A stretch of 64,000 nt of DNA from Gnetum montanum (GCA_015680685.1 MNCI01035156.1:760924-824923); one strand, 5' to 3'. Counted from the first letter of the stretch, positions 12,150 to 23,829 are shown. Program-made: numbers and translations. Notes: generated by a model not told the origin, from the sequence alone.

Positions 12150-13932
12150 ATTGCAAATAGTCCACCATGTCTTCAATGACATCTTCCATGAAGGCATATT
12201 TCTCTACCATCTTTACCCATGGCTTCATGTGGTAGGTAGATGTGGGACCATTGGCAATTAACATCTGGCTTGCGAAATAAAGACACTAGAGTAAACAAGG
12301 AAAGACAAATGGTAATACAAGTTGATTGCCTTGCAAGCCCTCAGGCATGAGTGCAAGGGGCTCACCTAGCTACATACCATCAAAGAAACTATGAAAATCA
12401 TCCCCATCAGGGTGGAGGAACCCCTATTTCTCCAACTATCAAAGAGCCTCTACCACCTCATGGAGCTATTCTCCATGAGCCTCCTCCTCCTCCTTAGCTT
12501 GAGAGGATACTTCCTCTACTATTGTCTTGGTAGCTGCTTGTGTAGCCCGCTCTTCTTTTTCTACAATTAACGCATATACACATATAGCATATTAGTATGC
12601 ATAGCAGATCATTAGCTAATTAATAGTATGACATAATAGAAAAACATTTACATGAATATAACTAAGGCATCTAAGGATCTATGCATACTAACCTACAACA
12701 TCTACATGCAAGCTTTGTAACTTGATTTAGATCCTTTTGCTACTTAGCTTCTTGATCTCAGGGGTAGCTTCCTCTAAAAACTTCAACCTTATGATCTTGA
12801 CCTTGGATGGCCCCACTATCTCAAATATGTAGTGATCCACCTTGCTCACATCCTTGGTGCCAACTGGAGGACCCTCACCTAAACTATTGCATGAGTAATG
12901 TGAGTGCCCATGGGACCCTTGGTCATTACTGATAATGACTCATCGATCCCCTTTGGGATATCCTACATGCATGTGGTTGAGAAAATATGCTTGAACCATG
13001 GCCTAGATAGCTGCTCATAGTCTTGTACTACCCATTGCCCATCATCTTACACAACCAAAAGCCCCACGAACCTCTGCAGGTATCCTACAAAGAATGAAAA
13101 ATGGACATGGGACCTTGCTTGAAGGTTGAATCATAACTAAGAAATCTTTGAATGTAGGTTAGTGGCTATGTACGTAGCCCAGTTGAACCTCGTTCCCTCT
13201 AGCAACACCTCCTTCATCACTCATGCCTATTCCACCCCTAGGATCTTTCCTTGGGAAAGCAGCTTTGGAAGGGCATAAGTGTGAAATAGAGGGTAGAGCT
13301 CCTACACCTTAGGCACTAGCATATTTTTGATTGGTATGTCCTTGTTGGATCAAGTGGCCTCTAACTAGTCCCTCAATCTCTCATTTGTAGTCCACCTCCT
13401 TGCTATCCTTATCGATAATCGTTGAGCCATCAGTAGGGATGCCAAAGAGATCAGCGAAGAAGGCCTTGCTAAGGTCCAACACTACTATCATGTTGCACAC
13501 CTGGGTGAAAAACTACCTGACATTGCTACTGAAGAAGTTAATGATGGTAACCATTTCAACCATCGGGATACTCAAGCTAAGGACCAAGAATAGGTACATT
13601 AACCCAACATGCGTGAGCTGAGCCATTAGTGCATTTGGCACTTTATGGCACAACTAGTGTTGTGCACCCTCTACATTGCCATATTTCATGATGAGGGTGG
13701 CCTCTGTGTAACCCATGGTCATCATTGTTACCTTGGCTAAGACAACCATTGCTACAACACAAAGAAAAACTACGTTAGCATCATGCAAATGAGGCAAACT
13801 AAAAGGCATACACAAGTAACCACATGAACCAATATATATATATGTATGTGGTACAAGCATAGTGTGAGGTAGGGGTGGTGCTACAAACACCTCTTTGGTG
13901 TTAATCTCACCAACAGCCCACTCCTCAGCCAA
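12150..13932 (-). pseudogene. Antisense ORF relic, proximal part
   Basis: Upstream on the same minus strand as the 11243-12077 relic. One frame opens MAEEWAVGEINTKEVFVAPP at 13932 and runs to 13654. Around 13660-13380 a hydrophobic helix-rich segment reads GLMYLFLVLSLSIPMVEM and then FFADLFGIP; from about 13300 to 12895 another frame reads TYALPKLLSQGKILGVE, LEGTRFNWATYIATNLH and FVGYLQRFVGLLVV. The order and composition look like one protein with frameshifts or removed introns. Possible relation to the plant-mobile-domain type extra ORF of Tat elements is inference; I cannot confirm it without a profile search. Confidence 0.5.
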
Positions 13933-14159
13933 CTAGTCATTGGTCCTACATCACTCTTATGGCTTTGGGTACTAGGAGATGTAAGTCTCTAAATGGTGCC
14001 CCACCTACTCAAGCACAATTGGCTAAACATTTATGCTAGATGAGAACACCTTTAAGGTAGTACGAGTTAAAACTAAAGTGTCCACATCATCATGCAAGCC
14101 ATCATCAACTCTAAACCTGACATTGACAATAGAATCATTAGTAACTTCATATTTGAAAA

Positions 14160-16091
14160 TAGCACATGATACTATGAAAGCAGTAGAAGCACTTACCCTC
14201 TAACATAGTAGATGGTTCTAGGTGGGTTTTGGAATAGGTTATGCAACCACTATGTGATAAAAATGATGTTGCTCTTATTATAACAAGTAAACCTTATCAT
14301 GCATCATACCTTAGCTAACTTCCAAACACTCCTAGGGCTCTACCCGAATCACTTGCCCTATCAATGCTTGTAGTTTTCTCATCTAAGATGAACTTAAAGA
14401 TGCTCCAGTTAGCCCTAGGTAGTAACATCTCAATGATGGCACTAGTAACCTCCACCACCAAGTGTGACCACATGATCACACTAAACTACTATAGTAGGTA
14501 TTCTAGGAACTCTTGAGCCCCTAGACAGAACCACATATCCTAATGGTCCACTTGCATATTTGGAGTGGACATGCTAGGAATGGGTTCACTCATACAACAT
14601 GTGATGCCCAGGAGCTCAACCACTATCAGAACAAGCTTTAGCAACACCTTGCAATTAACAAGCAGCAGGCAAAGATTTAGTATATACACATAGAGGCAAA
14701 ATTTTGATACACATTAAAATTATTAACATAATTACAATTTTGTAAATACACTCAAGATCCCCACTAGTATAGGATGTCACTTAACTTGTTCAATGCACCT
14801 AGCACTCACTAGGGTATAACAAGCTTTTATAGGCTTAGTGCTACTTTTTGCAGGTTTAGCATCATGCATGGTCAATAATGTTTTGGCAAAATTTTTACTA
14901 ACTCTAGACTACCTCAATCTAGAGCATAGTCTAAAAATTACAACATTTTTCTAACTCTAGACTACCTTAGTTAAGAGCAAAGTCTGAAAACTACAAAATT
15001 TTTTCTAACTCTGGATTGCCTCAATGGAGAGCATAGTCCCAAAAACTGTAAAATTTTGCTAACTCTAGACCATACATTTTGCTAAGCACTTTCCCTACAA
15101 ACTACACTCCCCATGCATGGAGAGCGTAGTCTCTTGCTTATGCACCCAACAACCTACTTTACTTAGTTGCTGCAGTAGGCTATTCTTTTACTGTTATTCC
15201 CAAAAAACACAAAAAGAAAGGATGCACACAGCCCTAATGTCAATCACATTCATGGTCCCTATGGCCACATCATGAAGTATAATGATGAACATGGCCCCTA
15301 AAATTGAGCTACAGACTCCAATGATAGTCGCAGTCCCTGTGACTGCACCTTAGGACAACCCTAAGCCATCCAAAAAATGCAACAGATTCCATCCTATAGC
15401 ACCTACCCTCACACCCCCATTGATGTAGGAACACCTATAGCCTCATCACAATGTGCAAAGGCCTAAACCCTAGCCCCCTACATGCCCCAAGCCCCAACTC
15501 GCATGTGTGCCCTAGCCTGTGCCTATCTCTAAACTGTACACCAACTAAACCGCCTACACGCCAGGCTACACCCCAGGTTGTAGCCACAATTTCAACACCC
15601 TTCACAACTATGCCCCTTGCATCCATGCTATAGTGTGTAGTGTGTAGGGTTCCAAGCCTAGCGCCTCCAAATTTTTCTTAAAAAGTCCTACCACAAACTA
15701 TTGTAGAAACATGCATAAAAAAATTCTCCAAAGCAAACTTTTTGTCTTACCCTCCTCTTCCACCACCACCAAAACCACAACATAGGTTGAGGTTGAGTCA
15801 CATAGCATGTGGTGGTGGCCATGTGGCCCTAAATCCCATAGGCCGTAAGCCCTACTCCCCACATAGTAATGGCCATGGTTCCTATGACTATGTTGTAGTA
15901 AGTAGTGGTTGCCCTAGCCTCTGCAGCTATGCCACAATACATGATGTTTGTGTGACCCTAACCCCCCATGTGTGCTAAAACCCTATGCATGCCCTAACCC
16001 TGCACATCTCCATAAAACCCACACAACACCCATCAAACCCCCATGTAGCCATACCCCTACACCACCCCAGAACAAGCACAAAAACACAAAA

Positions 16092-16141
<50 letters not shown>

Positions 16142-16980
16142 TAAAATGCACAAACACTCCACTACAGGAGCCCTCCCCACCACCATGCTACATTGGAACA
16201 ACACATAGCTGTAGTAGCTACCATCATGGTAGGGTGCATAAGTAGGTCATGTAGGACTACACTGTCTAAAGCCCCAAGACCCTCAAATAAATTACAAAAA
16301 TAAACAAAAAATGATCAAAAGATGAAGAGTGCAGTCAATGTACTTGGCTAATGTGGATGGCCTCCTCTCCTCAACATATGCCTACAGTAGATGGCCTAGT
16401 GCCCTCTTCCCTTCAAAAATGTTTGCTAGTCCTAGGTGCAAGTGTTTGCTCCGATGCATCAAATTTCTCCCAACTACACTCTCCACTAACAATGATGGTA
16501 GAAGTAGCACCAAGACTACGCTTCCAACATCATGGTGAAATGACAAAAATGACAAGTTACCATGGTAAAACTATGCCTATATGCCTTCTTGGGGTCATTT
16601 AATGATCCACCAACCTAGGACTATGCTCCCCACCGAACACCCAATGTAGAGTGTAGTTGGGTGTGAGCATAGTTGGCTGAGAACATAGTCATCCATACTG
16701 AGTCCAAAATCACGATTCTTCATTGCTAGGACAATGTGCTAGTCAATTCCACTCCTAAGCATGACTAGCCCTTCCCAAAATGACATGTTTGGTGCATCCA
16801 TGGTATGCTAAGACCTAAAACTAGCACCAACACGTTTACCTCTCATTGTTATTTATGTGCATACTTAGGCAAATTTCTACTCAATTTCTTTCTTTCATTT
16901 GTGCATAATAACTGGGTCAAACAAGTGCCATGTGACGTTTTCTGGTATACTTTTGCAAGAACATGACATGGCCACATAGG
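14160..16980 (+). mobile_element. LTR/U3-like noncoding block
   Basis: No gene seen. At 14880-15120 a unit TTTTTCTAACTCTAGACTACC..GAGCATAGTC repeats about four times, resembling 21540-21900 in the right-hand LTR region. At 16640-16690 the text CCAATGTAGAGTGTAGTTGGGTG nearly repeats 22185-22207 of that LTR. This therefore looks like U3 sequence of the same Tat-like family, joined directly to the RT region at about 16985. Long C-rich, Pro-coding open frames at 15430-16070 reflect base composition (CCACCACC, CCCTAACC-like runs), not recognised genes. Confidence 0.45.
16094..16138. repeat. (AG)n microsatellite
   Basis: About 22 uninterrupted AG dinucleotides. It lies in the U3-like block between the antisense ORF relic and the RT. 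It explains the Arg-Glu and Ser-Leu repeats in overlapping open frames, which are therefore not genes. Confidence 0.97.
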
Positions 16981-16989
16981 AGTAGATCT

Positions 16990-18070
16990 TCTTACCTTTG
17001 GTCCTCATGGGGCCTCATGTGGATATTAAGCAATACATTAATCTTCATTGCCTAGACCTTGAACCTATAGCCTACAATAAGTACATATCATTTGTAGAAG
17101 TGCCACTAGATTAGCTTGACCATCTAATTAAGGCTCTTGATCTCGAGGTAGGGGACATCATAGAATATTTCCTTATTGAGATCCCTGTGGAAACACATAA
17201 TGGTGGGGTAAAAACACTAAAATTAAGTTCCTTACTAAAATCCTAGTATGCTCAAGACATCATAAAAATACTTAATGATAACATCAAAGCATTTGCATGG
17301 TCATATGAGGACATGCCAAGCGTAGATCCCCAGTTAGTCCAACACAACATCATCCTTGATCCCTGCATTAAACTAGTTAAGTAAAAAGCACGCAAAATCA
17401 GACTTCATTTGGTGCTAGTAGTCTATGATGAAATCACTAAGCTTTAAAAGGTTGATTTCATCTAGCTATTGACTATGTAGTTTGGGTCTCCAACATCACA
17501 GTTGTAGCTAAGAAGAATGGGAGTATATGCATTTGCATAGACATCCGGGACTTAAATAAGGCAACCATAAAAGATAACTCCCCATTGCCTAGTATTTATC
17601 AACTAATTGATACCATAGCCAAGCATGCCTTATTGTCCTTCATGTATAGGTTCTTAGGCTACAACAAGATTAGGATCAACCTTGAGCACCAACTTAGTAC
17701 AACCTTCATGATCCGTTGGCATAAGTTTTGCTACACCATGATGCCTTTTGGGTTGATTAAGGTAAGAGTAACATATTAGCACATAATGACATACATTTTT
17801 AGCTATTACATGCTTATTTTTCTCAATGACTACATAGATGACATTGTCGTTAAGTCCAAAGTTGCCCACAACCATGCACATGATCTAAACCTAGTGCTTA
17901 AACACTACTTGAAACACAAGCTTAGGCTAAACCCCAAGAAGTGTGTTTTTGATGTCAAAACGAGTCGAATGCTTAGCTTTGTAGTATCAAAAGTAGGAAT
18001 ATGTGTAAACCTTGACAAGGTTAAGGTCATAACAAACTTAGCACCATTGATCAACGTTAAGGAGCCATGA
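16990..18070 (+). pseudogene. Tat-like reverse transcriptase, decayed
   Basis: RNA-dependent DNA polymerase of a Ty3/gypsy element. Visible in order: FAWSYEDMPSVDPQL, a KKNGSICICIDIRDLNKAT palm segment, DNSPLPSIYQLID, GYNKIRINLEHQLSTTF, CYTMMPFGLIK, and the catalytic box YIDDIVVKSK with its two Asp intact (YIDD at 17831-17842). Then come KLRLNPKKCVFDV and the connection text CVNLDKVKVI. Stops and one or two frame changes interrupt it, for example after MPFGLIKVRVTY. The string order matches Tat/Retand RT. Its N-terminus is lost at the U3-like junction near 16985. Confidence 0.85.
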
Positions 18071-18079
18071 AGGTTGTAG

Positions 18080-18890
18080 GGTAGAATATAATTTATATGT
18101 ATCTAGTTAATTGACAAGGTATAATCAATGCAATCTCTTCTCAAGAAGGGAGCCCACTTCGAGTGGACCACCCAGTGCTAATAAGAATTTGATAACCTTA
18201 AGCAAGAGCTAGCACAATTGCCTACAATTCACCCTCCGCAAGGAAACAAACATTTTTACATCTACCTTGCCACTTTTGACATGTCCATTGCTTGTTTGCT
18301 TTGCCAAAAGTAAGATGATGGTGTAGAGGTCCTAGTTTACTACCTTAGCCACACATTAGTAGCCCATGAGGTGAAATAAAATAGTGTGAAAAACCACTAC
18401 CTCACTCTAGTCTTCTCACTAAAGAAGTGGAGACATTACCTCTTCTACTGCCAAGTTAATATCATTTGCAAAAACAACGTACTCCGAGACATAATGACAA
18501 GTATCTATGAGAGTAGTCACATTACATAATGGAAAGAAATAACAGTGGAGTTTGACCTACATTATGTCATGCAAGCCTTAACAAAAGGTCAAGATGTAGT
18601 TGCACAACTCATGGCTTCACCTATAAATGATCAAGCAACCATAGATCTTGAATTCTTAGACAAGCACATTAGTAGCATTAGCCAAGTTTTTGATAACTAT
18701 GAGTCACTCCTACACTTCGATGGAGCTTCAACCTATTGAGGGGGTAGCACTGTTGCTATTATCACGTTTTCCTTTGAAAAGATCTGACCCTTCACATATC
18801 GTTTTGCATTTCGTTGCACTAACAACTTGGTAGAGTACGAAGGTCTCCTCCAAGGTATCCTTATAGCATGCAACATAGGGTATCCTTATT
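18080..18890 (+). pseudogene. Tat-like dual RNase H region
   Basis: Two RNase H domains in tandem. The first, about 18080-18480, is the usual gypsy RNase H relic (FYIYLATFDMSIACLLCQK, VYYLSHTLV, LKKWRHYLFYC). The second begins with LLHFDGAS (Asp codon 18719-18721) and continues to FRCTNNLVEYEGLLQGIL (to about 18880), the layout of the extra archaeal-type RNase H that marks the Tat lineage. Between them the frame 18545-18739 is open. The second domain is cut at about 18885, where the text jumps into the middle of the integrase. Confidence 0.75.
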
Positions 18891-19665
18891 ATCATAATAA
18901 GCACAACTGAGTATTTTACCAAATGCGTTGAGGCTATTTCCCCTAGGAAGATGACATCGCAACAAGTTTGCAAATTTGTCTTAGATAACATAGTGACCTG
19001 TTTTTTCCTACCCATGATCATAGTGATGGACAATGGACCATAGTTTAGCAGCAATGAAACCAAAGCCTTTTGTGAGCATTTTAGCATCAAGAACTCCTTT
19101 TCATTTCCATACTCCCTTTAGGCAAATAGCCAAGTGGAGACCACCAACAATATCATCGTCAACCTTTTTAAGAAGATGCTAAATAATAGCAAATGACGAT
19201 GGCATGAGAAACTAGTCAACAGTAACAAGTATGACACCTTACAACCTCATTTATGGATTTAAAATCATTTTGCCACTTGAATTATAGGTTACATCACTCT
19301 GGGTGATCCTATCAAACTTTATCAATGAAGGTTGGAAAAATGAGTTGAGAACCATAGACCTTGACTCAATAGAGAAAGAATGCATACATATGTTTGATTG
19401 CATTGAGTGGTATCAAGAAAAGAAATGGCAAAAGCATTGTCATAACTAGCATCAATATCTGATCAAGAAAGGGGACCTAGCCCTTAGGGCCATTCATGAA
19501 CCTATGGATAAATTCTAAATTAACTAGGAAGGGTCATTTCTAGTCACTAAGGCCTACGACAATGGGGCATTCATGCTTGTTAATCAAGATGAAAACAAAT
19601 TTTCCAATCTAGTGAACCATTTGCACTTGAAGTCATATTACATCTAACATGTAGCACCACACATC
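18891..19665 (+). pseudogene. Tat-like integrase, N-terminus deleted
   Basis: DDE integrase that would insert the cDNA. It begins at STTEYFTKCVEAI, so the zinc-binding domain and the first catalytic Asp are missing, probably through a deletion of several hundred bases at 18885. The second Asp is present in VMDNGPQFSS (about 19029), followed by SFPYSLQANSQVETTNN, where the Glu of QVE would be the third catalytic residue. The C-terminal part (GDLALRAIHEPMDKF, NHLHLKSYY) fits the family. Several stops are present. Confidence 0.75.
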
Positions 19666-19679
19666 AACAAAGTAAGCTA

Positions 19680-20200
19680 ATTATTCATATGCTATGATGC
19701 TAAACTAGCATAAAAGTCTACCATGACTATAAACTAGCACAAATTATCTACTATGACATTAAACTTGCATAGCTTATTTGCTATGATGTTAAACTGACAC
19801 ACACACATACAATTCATTTGCTATGACATTAAACTAGCATAGATCACCTGCTATGATGCTAAACTAGCATAGCATTCATCTACTATGACATTAAACTAGC
19901 ATAGCTCATTCGCTATGACATTAAACTAGCAAAGCACTTGTTCGCTAAACTAGCACAACTCATCCTTGGGTCATAATGTTAAACTAACACAACGAATCCA
20001 CTATGCCTATAAACTAGCAATCCACCATGACTTTAAAGTGGCACAACACATTTGCTATGATGTTAAAATAACACATATCATTTTGCTAAGACTATAAACT
20101 AGCATATCATGATCTTCCAGGATGTTAAATTGGACTCATGGTCTACTAGGACCTTAAACTAGTAAGGCCATAGTCTACTAAGACCTTAAACTAGGTTCGT
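19680..20200. repeat. Tandem array 2 (about 30-35-bp units)
   Basis: Roughly fifteen units with the core GCTATGACATTAAACTAGCATAG and spacers of variable length. It directly follows the integrase relic and shares the AAACTAGCA core with array 1, so the two are related. Long direct stretches (for example 19820-19930) are well preserved, suggesting later unit turnover. Confidence 0.88.
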
Positions 20201-20310
20201 AGTTAGCCACTAATAATTCCTTCTATCCTTCTACAAGTGAGCAAGTGAGCATAACCCTTATCCACCTTCTACACCTTACAAGAAAGCATGCTACAATCTT
20301 AGAATGGAGC

Positions 20311-20523
20311 ACCTGCCATGGGGACAACCTTTGGAGCACTTGTAGCATTTTGGCCCCCTACAATTTTACTAGATTTCGAGCACTTGCAATGGGTATAGCC
20401 TTTGGAGCACTTGCAGCATCTTGGCCCCACAGAATTTGAGTAGCTTTTGAGCACTTACAATGGGTTAGCGTTTGGAGCACTTGCAGCATCTTTGCCCCTT
20501 AAAATTTACTGGCATTTTGTATC
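20311..20523 (+). repeat. Three-unit tandem repeat, 71-bp period
   Basis: Units start at 20311, 20382 and 20453, each with AATGGG..TTTGGAGCACTTGCAGCATCTTGGCCCC. Located between array 2 and the polypurine tract, i.e. the 3' untranslated part of the Tat-like element. No protein frame is shared by the units. Confidence 0.9.
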
Positions 20524-20529
20524 TTGTGT

Positions 20530-21060
20530 TGTTTTCTTGTCTTTTTAGAGTTGTGTTTGCAAGAGAAAGCCCTGGGTTATCATGCAAAATATGCCTCTTA
20601 TCGCAGTAGCAAGTCACCACATTGCTTTGATATGGATGATTAGACTAGCTAAGCCTCTCAAGAGTGCACATCCCCCTCATCCCATTATAGCCTACTCACA
20701 TCTTCTACTATATCCAAATACCCTTCCATTCTTCACATAGCAAAGTTGGCAAACCCTTTTGATGCTCACATGCTATGACCACACGACATCCTCTTGACAT
20801 ATCTCATCAAAAATCAAGCTTCCCAAGGTGGACGTAACATAAGTCATCCCATGGGATGCCTTTATCAACCAGTGAAAGCCTAGGTAGATGTAACATAAGT
20901 CATCGTAAGGTGGAAACACCTATCGTATAGACACCATGCCATTTTGTCAATGATGAAGTGAAGCCCATATAGTGACACACAATTCACTTGATAGGAAGCA
21001 TTTCATTTTCATAGTAAGCATTCAGTAACATGTAGAGCCCAAGGAAGGCTCACTACACAA
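20530..21060. other. 3' untranslated spacer of the Tat-like element
   Basis: No gene or clear repeat seen, except that GTAGATGTAACATAAGTCATC and a similar GGACGTAACATAAGTCATCC occur at about 20830-20905. It lies between the tandem repeats and the polypurine tract. Confidence 0.4.
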
Positions 21061-21099
21061 GAAAAGTGGGGGAAGGTGGGGTGCGGAAGGGGAGGAAGC
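21061..21099 (+). promoter_or_regulatory. Polypurine tract
   Basis: A purine run of about 39 bases (GAAAAGTGGGGGAAGGTGGGG, then GCGGAAGGGGAGGAAG) broken by only a few pyrimidines. It immediately precedes a TG (21103) that can open the 3' LTR. It would prime plus-strand DNA synthesis. Confidence 0.75.
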
Positions 21100-21102
21100 A
21101 CA

Positions 21103-22978
21103 TTGCCTAGTAATCAAGTAGCAAAGTAGTTTTGTAGCTAGCCTAGCCTTAAACCTACACCTTAACTTTCTCACAAGTACTTCGACTAGAGATTTACATT
21201 TTCAATGGCAAACCACTCTAGTGCCATGGTCACCATCAGTTGTGGTGTCATAATACCACATTTGCAACTTATCTTTCCCTTTTTATCCTTAGCACATCGC
21301 CTACACCTTGTACTCTGACTTCTTACCTACCATCTAGCATGTCCCTATCCATAACACTCTTTGAGCACGATGTAGCAAAGTCCAACCACACATTGAAGAC
21401 TAATGTTGGTGTTAGGCTTATTATGGTGTTTTTCTATTCTTTGTCAACACCTCTTGGGCCACTCCTCCAAACATCAATAAAGAGGAACCAATGAAACACC
21501 ATCAAACCTAGACTACAACATCCCAACTGCAAATCTGTCTAAGTGTCAACATGAAACTAGTCATTGCAAATTTTTCTAAGTGTTGGGACTATGCTCTCTA
21601 CTTCCTTAGAGTGTATTCAACACAAAAATGCAATTTTTTACAATTTTTTCTAAGTGTTGAGACTACACTCTCCACTACCTTAGAGCGTAGTTAGCCTCTT
21701 GTGGAGAGAATAGTCAATTGGAAGCTAGTTTCCACAAGTTTTGACAAGTGCTAGGACTATGCTCACATCTAGTTAGGAGCATAGTTAGCCTCCACTGGGG
21801 AGCATAATTAGCACATAGCCATTTTTTACAGATTTTTCTAATTGTAGGACTATGCTCTCCTCCAGTCCAGAGTGTAGTCAATTGTAGGTAGGCAAAATAG
21901 CCTCTAGCAGCCTCCACAGCATAGCAACACCACTCAACTCAGCTCCAACTCACCTTCAGCAAGTATAGTTAGCAAAATGCTTCTTTTTTGTATCCCCTTT
22001 TAGCCCCAAAATTGTAACTATGCTCAACCCCACATAAGATAGTGGAGAGTGTAGTCTCCAAAGTGTCATTTTTTAGGTACCTTAGGGTCTTCTCAGCACA
22101 CACATGTAGTTGGCAACGTAGTCACAGTCTCGTAGTCTCATAGAGTCTGGCAAAGCACAACAAAGCACAACACCACTAGCCCAATGAAGAGTGTAGTTGG
22201 GTGATAACATAGTCTCAACTATCCCCTCTACCACGTGGCAAACATCTCACCTCTTTCGCTAACCCTAGGCATATAAATACCCATGCCATCAATGTTTTTA
22301 GGGTTGGGAAATCTGAGAATTAGCAAACTAGAGACTTGGAAAACCTAACGAGTGCTTGGGGGAGAACCAAAGGTATATCAACACAGTTGTAGACCACTAC
22401 AACCCACCATAGTCCACCAAAACACCATAGGCAATGGTACACTATGGTGGCCAAGTCAACAAATGCAAACACCTCGTTGGAATGCTAGTCTTTGTGGCCA
22501 AACATCCCTGAGTACTATGACTATGTTGTCCACTGTGCATGTTGTACATAGTGCACCTTTTAACCCTTTTTGGTGTTAACTACACTCAACCTCATTTGAG
22601 ATGGTGTTTTGCTTGTCTCCCTCTCTATATCTTTGTAATTTTAGCATTTTATTTGCATTTTTTGTTGTTTCACTACATAGCTGTGCCTAAAACTATGCTT
22701 GAACAGTAATCTTCACATGTTGACACCCTTATTTTTGTCAAAAATATTCACTATGCTCAACCCCACTAACACCATTGACACTACTTGAACTCTTAGCATC
22801 ATTTTGCATCAACACTGTGGCTAATCACATTGCACCCCAGTTATATCTGGTAAGTTCCTATTTGATTGACAAGAATGTTTAGGGTGCCCCATCTCCTTCT
22901 CTAGCAGGCCCTCATGTAGACTCAAGGTTAGGCTATGCACTTGTGGACCTTAGTGTTCTAGCCATCGATGTTTTTGTT
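21103..22978 (+). mobile_element. Candidate 3' LTR of the Tat-like element
   Basis: Begins TGCCTAGTAATC after the polypurine tract. U3 holds repeats of a CTAAGTGTTGGGACTATGCTCTC-type motif (21540-21900). A TATAAATA box lies at 22272-22279, and the last 365 bp (22614-22978) repeat the segment at 5635-5998. The length is near 1.9 kb. It ends against Athila-like pol D1 at about 22990. No short target duplication was found, and the 5' partner is partial, so the element limits are inferred. Confidence 0.6.
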
Positions 22979-22991
22979 TGCTACAAACCTA

Positions 22992-23530
22992 TTCAAGAAC
23001 CCTTCAAACCAAATGCCTTCCAAAGTGCACATTGTGATGTTGATCCATGTTGTCACAGATTAGATAAAGGCTAGTCACCTTTCCAAAAAAATATCTGATC
23101 CTAGAAGTCCCTAATCTATTTGCAAATCATAGGAAATGAGCCTTGCAAAGCTCTTTTGGATTCAAGTTTTGATGTGAATGTGATTTTGCATGAGATGTAC
23201 AAAGACTTCAACTTGCCTCCACTCAAGAAGAGCAACATTCATGTTGAGTTGGTAGGCTAGTCCATCATAGTTCCATTGGGACCAGTGGAGGACATTGTAA
23301 CCACCATATGTGGGTCATCCTATCCTACTAACTTCCTAGTGATTTGTGTTGATAACTATAAAGGAGACTTTCCAATCATCATGGGAAGGATTCGGTTGAG
23401 CACCATTGATGCCCATTTGGAAATTAGAGACCTCTCCTTGGAAATTTCCAAGAAAAATGAATTTTAGAAAATAGAGAAGAATCACGTTCCATGCATCATG
23501 TATAGTAACACAAGATGCAATTGTGTGCAA
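22992..23530 (+). pseudogene. Athila-like D1 protease region
   Basis: The homology with relic D2 (from 48316) starts exactly here, after the Tat-like LTR. The retropepsin reads ALLDSSFDVNVILHEMYKDF (23148-23207), so the active site DSG is DSS, then LPPLKKSNIHVEL, PLGPVEDIV, NFLVICVDNYKGDFPIIMG and IDAHLEIRDLSLEISKKNEF. This is the order seen in plant Athila-type proteases. The 5' part of this element (gag, 5' LTR) is absent at this junction. Frames are broken upstream of the active site. Confidence 0.75.
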
Positions 23531-23829
23531 AACTTATGATCCTTCCAAGGTACATCTATCATAGCATGCAGACATTGTGTAGAAGTGACAAAAATTCAAA
23601 GGTGCCTATATGCAATAATCACAAATTACGAGGATGCCTAGTGGCTAATAGTTAATCCTAAAAGTAATTCAACAATATGCATGGAATCAACTACGAGCCT
23701 AATAAGTTCCTATGTTGAGGCATGGATGGACTAGAGCAAGTTCATCACCAACTCTCTAATGATGAACTCAATGAAACTAATTAGGAAGAGTTGGAAATCC
23801 TTGGAAGTTTCAAGTAAAAACCCCTAGAG

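Noticed and set aside
15742-16208. Pro-rich, Ser/Leu-rich and Arg/Glu-repeat open frames
   Set aside because: They come from C-rich repeats and the (AG)n microsatellite; no domain, codon bias or homologue is recognisable.
18728-19090. 120-codon minus frame
   Set aside because: Shadow of the second RNase H and integrase on the plus strand; its composition is not protein-like.
19680-20200. Possible CRISPR array
   Set aside because: Units are contiguous and degenerate with no unique spacers of constant length, in a plant retrotransposon setting.
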